Assembly (NCBI GenBank): GCA_019279435.1
Contig: JAAALK010000284.1
Location: 15,877,294-15,941,293, forward strand
From: Zizania palustris
Taxonomy: Eukaryota; Streptophyta; Magnoliopsida; Poales; Poaceae
DNA length: 64,000 nt
Direction of reading: 5' to 3'
Part shown: piece by piece, positions 44,424-55,900 of the stretch
Position numbering within the stretch: position 1 is the first letter of the stretch
Layout: every line of letters starts with the position of its first letter
Notes under the pieces: model-generated
Told to the model about the DNA's origin: nothing
Seen by the model: only the letters and a program-made list of their open reading frames with translations
The model's database searches: none
Made by a program: the position numbers and the translations under genes

Positions 44424-47234
44424 TGATCTACAGAAGTTAATGCAAGGTTCAACACTATGCTATGTTTATATTCTATCCAATAAATGATGTATCACTATTG
44501 AAAATAATCACTTTCCCTCTAATGACTAATAGTGTGACAAGATCCATATTCAATTAACTCTTAGTGAGCTTTGGAATCACTACTAGAAGCTAACTGACAT
44601 AGGTAAGCAAAAATTTGTTAATCACATCATATGAGAATCTTGATCATTGGAATAGCATCCAATGCACGATGTCAACTCCATGCCCCAAGGTCCAAAACCA
44701 TTTTGATAGCCTTGTTAAGCAATCCAGTACTATGCATGTGGTAGTCTGAATTTCACCTTAACTGGTCAAGAGAAAAGATGGCACCCTACTTTGGCAAACC
44801 ACTATCAATGATTGAGATCCTTAGTAGCTGCAGCTATTGGAAAGAGCATCAATACTTAATTTTCTGAGGGAAAACTATTCTTGCAAGGTGACATTCCCTA
44901 GTGCACACAAAACATGCAAGAATAGTACGTGTGGGATCGAAATGGTGACTAGAGGGGGTGAATAGGTGCCTTGACAAATTCCTGCAAATATGATAGCCTT
45001 TTCAAATCACCCAATGCGCCTCTAAATGAACAAGTGAAAGCAGGTGTAGTAAAGACTCCGATAAAAACAAATGCTATCACCCTCCTATCTGATATTATGT
45101 CAAATGATAGATTGAGGGATCACCAGCATTGGATTTGCACACACAAAGACTGCACTTTAAAAAAGGTATAAAATGTTTTCTGTTCTATACAAAAGACTCA
45201 CATAAAAAACAATTTCAGAATGGGCTTGGTGGAACATATGCTCGGCAGTACATGCAGTTGTTAATGGCGAAAAGCATCACTGCATACGGAAACACATGAT
45301 CGGCAAGCTGGGAAAGAAAAAGAAGGGAGAAAAATGTTTCTAGATTCAACTTTTAGCCTTCAAGATTTTCAGCAAATGACCACCTTCGAGAATTTTTATA
45401 GCATATAGATGAGCCAAAAACTATATATAGTTGTGTTTAGAACCTTTTGCAAACTTCAAACATGGAACCCTTGTAACTTGTACAACAAGATTTATGTGGA
45501 ACTCAGGTCCAAAACAGAACAAAAACAGATCAAAAATCGCCTCAAAGATTGAATCCAGACTAAAAACAGAACACAAAACTTGGCAGAAATCAGAAGTTTT
45601 CAGAACTTTTTAGGCACTTTGTTGGACAAAAAAAATATATGCAACAATGGTCAAAACCTTTTGCAAATTTCAAACATGGAACCCTTTAAACTTGGACAAC
45701 AAAAGTTATGTAGAACTCAGGTCCTAGCAGCACTAGAACTGTGCTCCACAATCAAGAAGTGATGATGAACAGTAATCACGAAAATAAGACCAGCAAAAAG
45801 GCTAGAACAAAATAGAAATTGTGGTTGGTAGCCCCAAAATGTTCAACTGAAAGAGTCACCTAAACCTTAGGACTTTGGGTCTTTTATATAGGCAAGCCCA
45901 TTAAAGAAATCTCCAAAATATCATTAGGGTAAAAGTTCTAGGTATTTACCTAATTGCCATAATGAATTTTCAGAATTACAAATTCTGAAAAATCCATTAA
46001 TGCAAACTCCTAATTTATTACATCATTGACCCTATTCTTTTAATATTTTTTAAGAATTAAGAATTCCGAAAAATACTAAAAGATTACACTTAATCTAGAC
46101 AACAAAACTGAAAAAATAAACTCCTAATTACTGGAATTAAAAACATTTTCTGATGCGACGGTTTTCAGCAAAAACTGACAAAACCTCCTCGATTGCCGAC
46201 ATGTGACGCCAATCCACGAACTCGTCCGCCAGCAAATCTCTCTCACTCTCGATCCCCTCGAGCCACCTGATCACTTGCACTGGCCTCCCTTTCGCTGACT
46301 TGATCGTCACGCTGTCTCGACCATTTGTCTGTCCATGTCTTGCTCTATCTCCTTGTGCACTGCTGAGATCATGTCCATGTCCCGCTCGACCCTTGATCAC
46401 TCGCCGTTGACAGTTGGTTAGCATCTCCACCTTGCACACATGATACAAGTCAAAACAAGAGATGCAATGCACACTAATCCCCTCGACATAATCCATATCC
46501 ACACATCGATCCCATCGATACAATCAAGCCACAACTCACTCACTCATCACTCCAGATCACTCAACCTTGTCAATCACTCATCATACAGACAAAAACCACA
46601 GTGTGACCTCACTTGGTTTCACAGTATGACAGGAACATAAGTAAGCATCATAGACAACACATTGACTATGATGTGTTATGGCTCCTTCACATGGTGATCT
46701 CCATCTCCATGGATCATGTCATTTGTGTGCGCTTCTGACCTCCATGAAACTGTACTAGCCTATTACAAATAATAGCACCTATACTAGTTACATGATTTGA
46801 AGCATCACATGTCGACACGCAGGTCATACAACCATTGAACAACGTTGGGCTGTAAATAATCATGACACGGAGGCTATATTTAATTTACATGCAATGCATC
46901 TCATACATTTTATTCAAGGTCATACTAGTCACAACATTCTCTGAAAAACAAAGTTAGGCGAAGAATCTACAAGTGACTGATATATGGATTTGAAAATTTC
47001 AGCTCAACAAGCTCGAAATTTCCCATTTTGGGTGGATCGGAACTTCTGATCTAGTATCGGAACTACCAATCTGCCCTCTTTGTATCAAATTAAATTGGCA
47101 TCAGAACTTCCGATTCGCCAGAACTTCTGACACCTTAGAACTTCCAAAATTCGATGGTAAAAAAATAGATCTAATCTATTTTCCACAACGTGTCTCCATA
47201 CGCCATCGATCCCGATCGAACACTATGTATGTAG
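44424..47234 (-). other. Leader region of D with probable foreign insert, non-coding
   Basis: About 2.8 kb between gag and the primer site, longer than expected for a copia leader. From about 44,936 (TGTGGGATCGAAATGGTGAC) the sequence changes character and contains a direct repeat: 45,436-45,510 and 45,650-45,724 share a CCTTTTGCAAA(C/T)TTCAAACATGG core, about 214 bp apart. The part 46,980-47,170 again contains CGGAACTTC-type words like those in D's U3. No ORF is convincing, and I could not find insert borders with a target duplication. Confidence 0.4.
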
Positions 47235-47246
47235 GCTCTTATACCA
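47235..47246 (-). promoter_or_regulatory. Primer-binding site of D
   Basis: Minus strand TGGTATAAGAGC, one mismatch from the initiator-methionine tRNA site TGGTATCAGAGC, adjacent to the LTR. Confidence 0.8.
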
Positions 47247-47247
47247 C

Positions 47248-48056
47248 TATTGGGACATAAGGAAGCTACGCTAGCTGACAATTTCAAAAATTTTGCCCCC
47301 AAACACTATAACCATGCGCGTGAGGGATCATGAATGGTTACCTTCTAACATGAGACGTGTTGGTGCAGCGGAAGAAGATGTTGGGGAAGCGCGTCCTCGC
47401 TTATCCTCGTCTCGCTCCGCCCATTCCCTAGTGATCCAATCGAGAAGTGCCTCTATGGAGTCCACACGTATAGGGATGAGATTGATTGCACGCCGGCGTG
47501 CTAGCACCGCTTGTGAGAACCAGGGAGAAATCCCAATCTCAACTATTGAGATCAAGAAGGGGGGGAGAGGTTCTTTGAGGCTAAGGTTTAGATCAGATAT
47601 AAATAGTAACTAACTTGTGTGTAATCTTTATCCAAAGACCTCATCCTCTCTTTATATAGATTATATAGATTGGACCTTGGGCCCAAAAACCAGATAAAAA
47701 GCCCAACAGATCCAATCTATTCGCTCACCTCGGAACTTCTGATCTGGACTCTTGGTCTACAACCCAAAAAATTTAGAACTTCCAATACCCCTATCAGAGC
47801 TTCCGATCATTCCTATCGGAACTTACGATTCTAAATCAGAAATTCCGGTTTGAACTCTCTGTCTCTAAATCAGAAATTATCGGAACTTCTGATTCCAAAT
47901 CGGAACTTCCGATTTGAGCTCTCGGTTTCTCAAACCATAAATTATCAGAACTTCAAACACCATATTGGAACTTCCAATTTAATCTCTCGGTTTCTAAAAT
48001 AGAAAATAGTCGAAACTTTCGATCCATCTTGAATTTTCTTGGGCACAATTACTTTA
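47248..48056 (-). repeat. 5' LTR of D (right copy, 809 bp)
   Basis: Aligns with 12,447-13,320 from TATTGGGACATAAGG to CACAATTACTTTA. It keeps the cluster of TCGGAACTTCCGA variants at 47,740-48,020 and a minus-strand TATATAAAGAG box near 47,650. Each end carries one or two changes from the left copy, matching an old insertion. Confidence 0.85.
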
Positions 48057-48061
48057 GTCAG

Positions 48062-49941
48062 TGTCTAGCAGCCCTAGCTGCGCCCACAAGCCATGATGGT
48101 TGGCATTCTTCCCTACGACCTTTCTCCATCACAGGTCAGGCCTATCTTCCCACCACCCATGGCACCATTACCAATCTACCACGGTCAGTAGTAGGCTCCT
48201 ACATCTTTTGCCCTGACGACACCATGGAACTCGTGGACCGGTTCGTGGGACCAGCAATCGTTGGCCAACTCGTTCCACACCATGGAGGTGGTTGCCCCTA
48301 CGATTACTGAATGGGTTGCTGACTCTGGTGCCTCCAACCATACAACTCTAGACTCCAGTAACATCTCTATATTTTGACCACCCAACTCTGCTATTCCTTC
48401 TTCTATTGTTGTAGGTAACAGTTTTGTCCTGTCGGTCACCTCAGTAGGTGTTTCGGTTCTCCTAGGACCTCTTTACATTAAAAATATTCTTGTTGCCCCT
48501 GATATCATTCAGAATCTTTTATCTGTTCATCAATTTACCACTTACAATTCTTGTTCCATGGAGTTTGATTCTTTTGGCCTTTCTATGAAGGGTCTTTCTA
48601 CTTGGAACGTGATCATCGGGTCCAATAGCTTGGGTCCAGTCTACAACCTACGTATGCCATCGCATGCTACTATTCCACGTGCTTACTCCACCGTAGCTGC
48701 TTCCAAATAGCATCGCTATCTCAGTCACCCCAACTAAGACACTCTATCTAGATTAGTTAGCTCTACTGCCATTAGCTATCTCAAACCTCAAATAGATCAT
48801 TTATGTCATGCTTGTTAACTTGGACATCATACAAGACTATCTTTTCATTTATCTATGTCACGTACTACAAAACCCTTTGAGCTACTTCATTGTGATTTAT
48901 GGATATCGCCCGTTCTTAGTATTTCTGGTTTCAAATACTATCTTGCCATTCTTTATGATTTTACACACTTTTTGTGGACCTTTCTTTTGCGATTGAAATC
49001 TGAGACCTTCACAACTTTCTCAAATTTCTTCGCTTATGTGTCCACCCGTTTGGTTGCACAGCTAAGACCATCCAGACTGATAATGGGCGCGAGTTTGACA
49101 ACTCATCCACATGATCCTTTCTCCTCACCCATGGTGTCCTACTTCGGATGTCGTGTTGATAAACTTCTCTACAAAATGGTAAAGTTGAGCGTATTATTTG
49201 TTCCATCAACAACATCATTTGTTCCTTGTTCTAGGCCTCTTTACCACCACGCTACTAGGCCGAGGGTCTTCACACCATAACATACTTACTGAATCACCTT
49301 CCCACCAAGACGATCAATGCTTTGTGTCCTTTCTTCGCCCTATATGGTACAACACCGTCCTATGAGCACCTTCGTGTATTCAGTTGTGCTTGTTATCCTA
49401 ACTTGTCTGCTAGCGCTCCACACAAGCTGCTCGTAGATCCTCGTGTTGTCTTTCCCAGGTACTCCAACCATCACAGGGCTACAACTATCTTGATATTTCC
49501 ACCAACCACATTGTGATCTCACAACATGTTGTGTTTAATGAGACGGTCTTTCCTTTCGCTGCCTCACCCTATTCCGCTAATGATCTTGATTTTTTGGAGA
49601 CAAAACCTATGGTTCTACCCATAGGCGCCCATCTTCCTACATGTCCGACCGCGCCACATGTGATGAATCCCAAGTCTACTCCTGACCCATTCATGGGTGT
49701 GGCTCCACTTACCGTGCCACGCACGGCCACCAGGGACCCCATGGCGACACTCACGCCATATGTAGCTACTTCTTCGACCCCTAGTGCTCCTGCGTTCCCG
49801 ACGCGGTGTCCTAAGTTACTTGTTGATCCCCCGCTCCTCGATGGCTCTAGAGGGACTTCAACAAAACTAGTGGAGCATTCGAACATGTGTACGTTCAGCA
49901 ACGCTAGCATGCGCCTCAGGTCACACCACCTCCATTGCTAA
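48062..49941 (+). pseudogene. Protease to integrase of copia element F
   Basis: Plus-strand frames read a VADSGASNHTTLDS protease motif (48,307-48,350), GVSVLLGPLYIKNILVAPDI, IQNLLSVHQFTTYNSCSMEF, a pre-integrase HRYLSHPN block and integrase LLHCDLWISPVLSISGFKYY, LAILYDFTHFLWTFLLRL. A linker ending SQHVVFNETVFPFAASPYSA, with a Pro/Thr-rich tail, runs to 49,941. Frameshifts and stops occur throughout, and the second catalytic D region around 49,080 is degraded (LIMGASLTTHP). Confidence 0.78.
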
Positions 49942-49944
49942 TTT

Positions 49945-50729
49945 CGGCTCTCTCTCTATACTATAAATATGTATCCCTTAGGTTAGATTAGATAACTCCC
50001 GTTCAACCAACCAATCGGCGCATCGCCACCCTTGAGCCCCAAGGTTATCAGGCGGGACTCGGGCGCTCGGAGCTAGGCTGCATCGTTTCTATCTCTGGCA
50101 AAGAGGTGAGTCCCGCCACCCCCGACATCCGTACCAACTAGGTTAGTATCCTCACGGCTGCATCAGTTCGGTTTGATCTCTTGAGGAGAACAGTGAAACA
50201 GTATGGTCGCTGGTTGTTCTCAGTGTATTTGGCTAGGTTTAAGGCTGCATCAGTTAGGTTTGATCTCTTAGATTGATGTGATATGGGTCTGATAGTCTGA
50301 GGCTTCATCAGTTAGGCCCGACATCTCTTGCTATTGTATATTTTTCATGTCGTACACTGTTCATCTAAATAAAGTTTGCCCGAATTGTTGATATATTATT
50401 CAGATCATTGTGACTAGCTACTGTCTTGGTTAGGTCTGATCTAGTTATTGTGATGATCTCCATGGTATAGATCTGTTATCTGGCATGCTTTATTTATTTC
50501 TATTAGAGTACAACCTGATAGGTTATCTTTAATTCATCTTCGTATCATATTCACCGTCAAAGGGTGCGCATCGGCCTATATGCATGATCTTATTTTTCTA
50601 TCAGTCGATGGTGTGCTCGTTCGATTGAGTCAACTTGGGTTGTCATTCATGATTGGCACAGTCAGCAGCTTGCCAGTCGATTGGCTATGCAACTAACGTT
50701 TATCTTTTCTGATCCCTTATCAGTTGCAG
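49945..50729 (+). other. Promoter, leader and intron-like module inside F
   Basis: This stretch is not copia sequence. It has CTATAAATATG at about 49,961, a leader, a strong 5' splice site AAAGAG|GTGAGT at about 50,105, a T-rich body typical of plant introns, and TTATCAGTTGCAG|GGTC at 50,729. Within it GGCTGCATCAGTT(C/A)GGTTTGATCTC occurs near 50,158 and 50,243, with a third weaker copy near 50,302. It separates F's integrase linker from its reverse transcriptase. It could be a captured 5' gene end, another element's leader, or chance; the exon after it shows no known protein. Confidence 0.4.
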
Positions 50730-50815
50730 GGTCAAACTAATTGGCACATCTTGAACCCCTTTTCTAAGAACGTAGAACCTACACTAGAGTTAAGTAGATC
50801 TCTTAGGCCACGTGT

Positions 50816-52345
50816 GTGTCAACGTGTGACCAAAAAGCACGCTAACAACCCTGCCATGGAGGACATGTACCGCACACTGATCTCCAACAGCACATGCCAC
50901 TTGGTGTGGCGTCCACCAGGCTCCAACATTGTCACCAGCAAATGGATCTTCAAGCATAAGCTCAAGGCTGACAACACACTTGAGTGGTACAAGGATTGAT
51001 GGGTCCTCCATGGGTTCACCCAATGCCCGACCATCGACTACGATGAGACTTTTAGGTCAGTGGTCAAGCTAGCCACCATTTGCACAGTGCTCTCGTTGGC
51101 GCTCTCTCGCAACTGGCCCATCCACTAGCTTAATGTGAAGAATGCCTTTCTGCATGGTACGCTCACTGAGACCATCTATTGCAGTTAGTGTGCTAGGTTC
51201 GTTGATTCTGCTAACCCAGACTTGGTATGTCACCTCAAGAAAGCTCCTCATGTGTGGTACAGCCGATTTGCCTCATATTTTCTCTCCTTGGATTTTGTTG
51301 AAGCCAAGTCAGACACCTCATTGTTCATCTTTCATCGTGGCCAAGAGATAGTGCGCCTTTTGCTCTATGTTGATGATATTGTCCTGACAGCATCCAACAA
51401 TGAGCTTCTGTAGTGCAAAATCTTCGCACTTCAGAGGGAGTTTACTATTAAGGACATGGGACCACTTCATCACTTCCCGAGAATCACTGTTGAGCATCAT
51501 GATAGCAGATTGTTTCTTCACCAATGCAATTACACATAGGACATTCTCGAGCGTGCAGGCATGACCAACTGCAAGCCATGTTCCACTCCTGTTGATATTC
51601 AAGCCAAGCTCGCCATCGACTCTGATCCTCCAATTGCTGACACCACTCAGTTCTGAAGTCTGGCTGGTGCCCTCTAGTATCTAACATTCACACGGCCAGA
51701 CATCGCCTATTTAGTACAACAGGTGTGCCTTCATATGCATGATTCGAGAGAGCCCCACTTGATGACAATCAAGCACATCCTGCGCTACCTTCAGAGCACC
51801 TTGGACCATGATTTGCTCCTTCACCAATCTCCACCTACTGAGTTGATCGTCTACACGAATGTTGACGAGGTCGGTTGTCCAGATACTCGACGGTCCACCT
51901 CAATCTATGTTGTGTCCTCGGTGCTAATTTGATTTCCTGGTCCTCAAAACGCCAGAATGTGGTCTCTCGATCCAGCACAGAGGCTGAATATTGCGTCGTC
52001 GCTAATGGTGTGGTTGAGACTTGCTGGTTGTGTCAACTCCTTCAAGAGCTTCACAGTGCCCTCACACAGAGCACACTCGTCTACTGCGACAACGTCAGTG
52101 CCATTTATCTCTCCAGCAACTCCTTCAAGAGCTTCACAGTCCCCTCACACAGAGCACGCTCGTCTACTACGACAACGTCAGTGCCATTTACCTCTCCACC
52201 AACCCCACCTAGCATCAATGCACAAAGGACATTGAGATCGATCTTCATTTAGTGCAGGAACGAGTTGCTACCAGTGATGTTCGAGTTCTTCATGTTCTGA
52301 CTACATCTCAATTTGCCGATGTTTTCACAAAGGGCCTGACCTCCC
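50816..52345 (+). pseudogene. Reverse transcriptase and RNase H of copia element F
   Basis: Reads AMEDMYRTLISNSTCHLVWR, SNIVTSKWIFKHKLKADNTL, YDETFRSVVKLATICTVLSL, LNVKNAFLHGTLTETIYCS, WYSRFASYFLSLDFVEAKSD, LLLYVDDIVLTASN (catalytic YVDD intact at about 51,366) and GALQYLTFTRPDIAYLVQQV. RNase H follows with SWSSKRQNVVSRSSTEAEY and VYCDNVSAIYLSSN, and a C-terminus FADVFTKGL near 52,315. Several stops occur. An 83-bp tandem duplication at 52,034-52,199 breaks the RNase H frame. Confidence 0.82.
52034..52199 (+). repeat. 83-bp tandem duplication in F's RNase H
   Basis: 52,034-52,116 and 52,117-52,199 differ at about five positions. The unit starts CAACTCCTTCAAGAGC. Because 83 is not a multiple of three, it shifts the frame. 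The two copies are diverged, so the event is old. Confidence 0.9.
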
Positions 52346-52413
52346 TCCTCGGTGTTCAAAGATTGTCGGTCCAGTCTAAACGTCAGTCGTGGTTAGAGTT
52401 TCGACTACAGGGG

Positions 52414-52550
52414 TGTTAGCAGTAAATATTTTAGGGCATTCTACTATTAACACTGAGGAGGCATACTTGTGCTATACCACTTTTAGGGAGGTTTACATGT
52501 GTTGTGCCTCCTACAGAGGTTTACCCTACATCGTGTCTTCTCTAAGGAGG
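52414..52550 (+). repeat. 3' LTR of F, first part (interrupted by G)
   Basis: Starts TGTTAGCAGTAAATATT after a CTACAGGGG polypurine-like run. It carries three AGGTTTAC/GAGG units and breaks at the GGAGG duplication of G. It resumes at 57,971 and ends at 58,055. Confidence 0.85.
52546..52550. repeat. Target-site duplication of G (GGAGG)
   Basis: Repeated at 57,966-57,970. Removing G with one copy restores F's LTR. Confidence 0.92.
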
Positions 52551-52831
52551 TGTCACTATTAGGCCATCCAAGAGTGAGGGCCAGAAGCAGCGACCCATGC
52601 GAGCCCGACGTCCTAATGTGCTGTTGGACCCAAATGTGTGGGCCAAGTGAGTGTTGGGGGTGTGCGTCTTTATAATTTGCTGAGTTGTGTGTTTGGGAGG
52701 ACATTGGAAGAACTGGAACCTTCTCCCCGTTATTCTCTCTTCACTTCTGTCTTCCTCCCTCATTCTCTGTGTTCTCTGCAAACTCATACCCTGGTAACTG
52801 ATTACTTGTGAATCCAAGCTGGGACATAACA
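52551..52831 (+). repeat. 5' LTR of G (281 bp)
   Basis: TGTCACTATTAGGCC to GGGACATAACA. Its first 100 bases are a copy of the coding end of pol because the ORF runs into the 3' LTR. Confidence 0.92.
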
Positions 52832-52834
52832 ATT

Positions 52835-52846
52835 TGGTATCAGAGC
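52835..52846 (+). promoter_or_regulatory. Primer-binding site of G
   Basis: TGGTATCAGAGC, an exact initiator-methionine tRNA type site three bases after the LTR. Confidence 0.88.
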
Positions 52847-52912
52847 GTCTTCGATCTAGAGAACTTGGAGGTCCCTCGTTTCCAGACGCGACAGCAAGTG
52901 AAAACTCAGAGG

Positions 52913-55900
52913 ATGGAGCATCAGATTGCTGAGCTCGTCAAGGCGATGCAGACGATCCAAGACCAGAACGCGTCGATCCAAGGATCAGTGGCGGCGACCT
53001 CAGCCGCAATTGAGGAGATGGCGCCTGTGGTTCGTGAGTTGGCGGGATGGTGGCCGCGCGTGGAGGGGGGCGTCGGCGAGCTGCGGAGTGAAATGGGCGA
53101 CCTCAAGGCACGGGTCGAGCGCATCTCACGCAACCCTGTGCTAACGGTCCGGCCCACGGATCTACCAGGTCTTCTTCCTACTCCAGTGAAGAGATCTGCA
53201 TCAGAGGGAATCCTGCCTTCTCTATTCAAGGGCGAGGAGGAACTTCATCGGCCAGATGGCCACCGCATGCCAAATACAGACCGGGGAGTGATTGGTCGGG
53301 GTTTTACCCCTATCGATCAAACCCCGGACAAGGGTACGTTGTTTGATCTATCTCCAACTTCTGCTGCTCAATTTAATGGGGATAAGGGAATTCGTTTGGG
53401 AAAGGAAGGGGTTCATGGTCATTCTCCAACACCTAAGCTAGAGTTCCCTGTGTTTAATGGAGAAAAACCTAAGTCCTGGAAGAGGAAGTGTGAATCGTAC
53501 TTTAAAGTTTTTGGGATGCCTAGATCGCTTTGGGTGAATTCTGCCACTATGCATTTTGTGGGGATGGCTGCGAATTGGCTGGATGATTTAAATGTGGATT
53601 GGGATGTTGTGGACTGGGAGGATTTATGTGCTGCTATTGCTGCAAAATTTGGGCAGGACGAATTCCAGCTGGTGTTGAAACAACTTTTCCATTTTAAACA
53701 GACGGGATCGGTTACCGAATACTCTGAAAAATTTGGGGAACTTAAGGGAGCCTTATTAGCCCACCATTCCAATTGGGACCCCATGTTTTTTCCATCTCGT
53801 TTTGTGGATGGATTGCGGGACGAAATTCGTGTTGTTGTTCAACTTCATCGTCCTCGCGATTTGGATACTGCTCTTTCTCTGGCATTATTGCAGGAGGACG
53901 CGTTGATGGTGCTTCGATCATCCGTGCGTCGCTCTGATGCTTGGTCAACCTCAAGAGCACCAAGCATGCGGACTGCCCTACCGTTACCGCTGCCGCCGGG
54001 TCGGTCGGGTTCGGTTAGGAGCACTCCAGTTGGGGAGCATCACAGTACTGAAGACCACATACAAAATCCGTCCACTGAAGACAAAATTGCCACTCTGCGT
54101 GCATATCGTCGTGCTCGTGGCGAATGTTATAAGTGTGGGGAGAAATGGAGTCGCCAACACGTATGTTCAGCTACAGTGCAATTGCATATTGTCGAAGAAC
54201 TGTGGGCTTTATTATCTATTGGTGATTCTGTGGGGACTCAAGGTCATTCTGGTACTGATCCTTGTAACTTGGTGGATAGTGAATCTCTCCTGGTTATTTC
54301 ACTGGCCGCTGTTCATGGTCAAGAAACAGGGCGTACAATGCGTCTGCAAGGTGAACTCCAAGGGCATCCGATACTGATGTTGGTTGATTTAGGAAGTTCA
54401 AGCACGTTTATAGCTGAGCATTTGGCAATGCGTTTGCACGGGGTGGTACAGATGTTACCTCCTATTCAAGTTAAGGTGGCTGATGGAGGAATTATATCTT
54501 GTGATCGCGAACTTCCTGCGTGTCACTGGTGGATTCAAGGACAGACATTTTGCACTTCATTCAAGGTGATACCACTTGCCTGCTACGATGTAATTCTGGG
54601 TATGGATTGGTTGGAGTCACACAGTCCCATGTCCGTGGATTGGAAGCGGAAGCAATTTTCTTTCACTGTGAACAATGCGGCAGTTGTTTTACAAGGTGTC
54701 CAATCTCAAGTGCAAAACTGTCAACTAATCAATTCTGTGCAGCTGCAACATTTGTGTGCATCTGGATCAGTAACTCGGGTACTGCATTGTTGTGCCGTGC
54801 AAACCAACCAGGGCAATGTTGTTATTCCAGCAGCAGTATCACATTTATTGACTGAGTATGATCATCTTTTTGCTCCACCAACGGGTCTTCCTCCTTCTCG
54901 AGAGTTTGATCACTCTATTCCACTAATTCCTGGGGCACAACCTGTTAATCTTCGACCATACCGCTACAACCCTGCTCAAAAGGATGAGATTGAGAAGCAA
55001 GTTAAGGAGATGCTTATTCAAGGGGTGATTCAGCCAAGCGCTAGTCCATTTGCTTCTCCCGTGCTGTTGGTACAGAAAAAGGATGGTACTTGGAGATTTT
55101 GTGTTGATTATCGTCATCTGAATGCTATTACGGTCAAGAACCGTTATCCGCTGCCGATCATCGATGAACTCCTCGATGAGCTAGCAGGGGCCTGTTGGTT
55201 CACTAGTTTGGACCTACGTGTCGGCTACCACCAAATCCGTATGCGTCCAGAAGATGAACATAAGACAGCCTTTCAAACCCACAATGGTCATTATGAGTTT
55301 AAAGTGATGTCTTATGGTCTTACTAGTGCACCTGCCACTTTCCAGGGTACTATGAACACCATTTTGGCACCTCTTTTACACAAATGTGTTCTGGTTTTTA
55401 TTGATGACATTCTTATTTATAGTCGGACTTTGCTGGATCATATTCAACATCTGCGGTCTGTCTTTGATATCCTTACTCACCATCAGCTGCGAGTGAAGCG
55501 TGCTAAATGTGTTTTTGCTCAGCAATCATTGACATATTTGGGTCATGTGATTAGTAAGGACGGAGTTTCTACAGATGCTAAAAACATTAATGCTGTCCAG
55601 AATTGGCCTCGTCCAGTGAATGTCAAAGAAGTTCGTGGTTTTCTGGGGTTGGCTGGTTATTACCGCAAGTTTGTGAGGCACTTTGGAATCATTTGTCGTC
55701 CTCTGACTGATCTTCTGAAGAAGGGTGTGGTTTTTTCTTGGACGCCTGACACTGAACAGGCATTCCAAGTGCTGAAAACATCATTGGTCACAGCTCCTGT
55801 GTTGGCCTTGCCGGATTTTTCCAAGCCATTTGTAGTGGAGACGGATGCCTCGGACAAGGGTATTGGTGCTGTATTGTCCCAAGAAGGCCACCCAGTGGCA

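Larger units (their letters stand above)
12447..48056 (-). mobile_element. Ty1/copia element D (minus strand), second level of the nest
   Basis: The two LTRs (12,447-13,320 and 47,248-48,056) align along their length. The primer site lies left of the right LTR and the polypurine tract right of the left LTR, so D reads right to left: gag 44,423-43,727, integrase 43,740-40,498 (split), reverse transcriptase 40,446-39,304 and RNase H 39,156-38,902. Element C is inserted in its 3' untranslated part and a 2.1 kb LTR-like element in its integrase. All ORFs are broken. Confidence 0.88.

Noticed and set aside
46137..46523. 128-codon minus-strand ORF in D's leader region
   Set aside because: No recognisable motif, and the surrounding sequence is repeat-like and non-coding; I see no splice or codon support.
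52808..52912. ATG at 52,808 as start of G's polyprotein
   Set aside because: It lies in the LTR upstream of the primer-binding site; the ATG at 52,913 is the first suitable one in the internal region.
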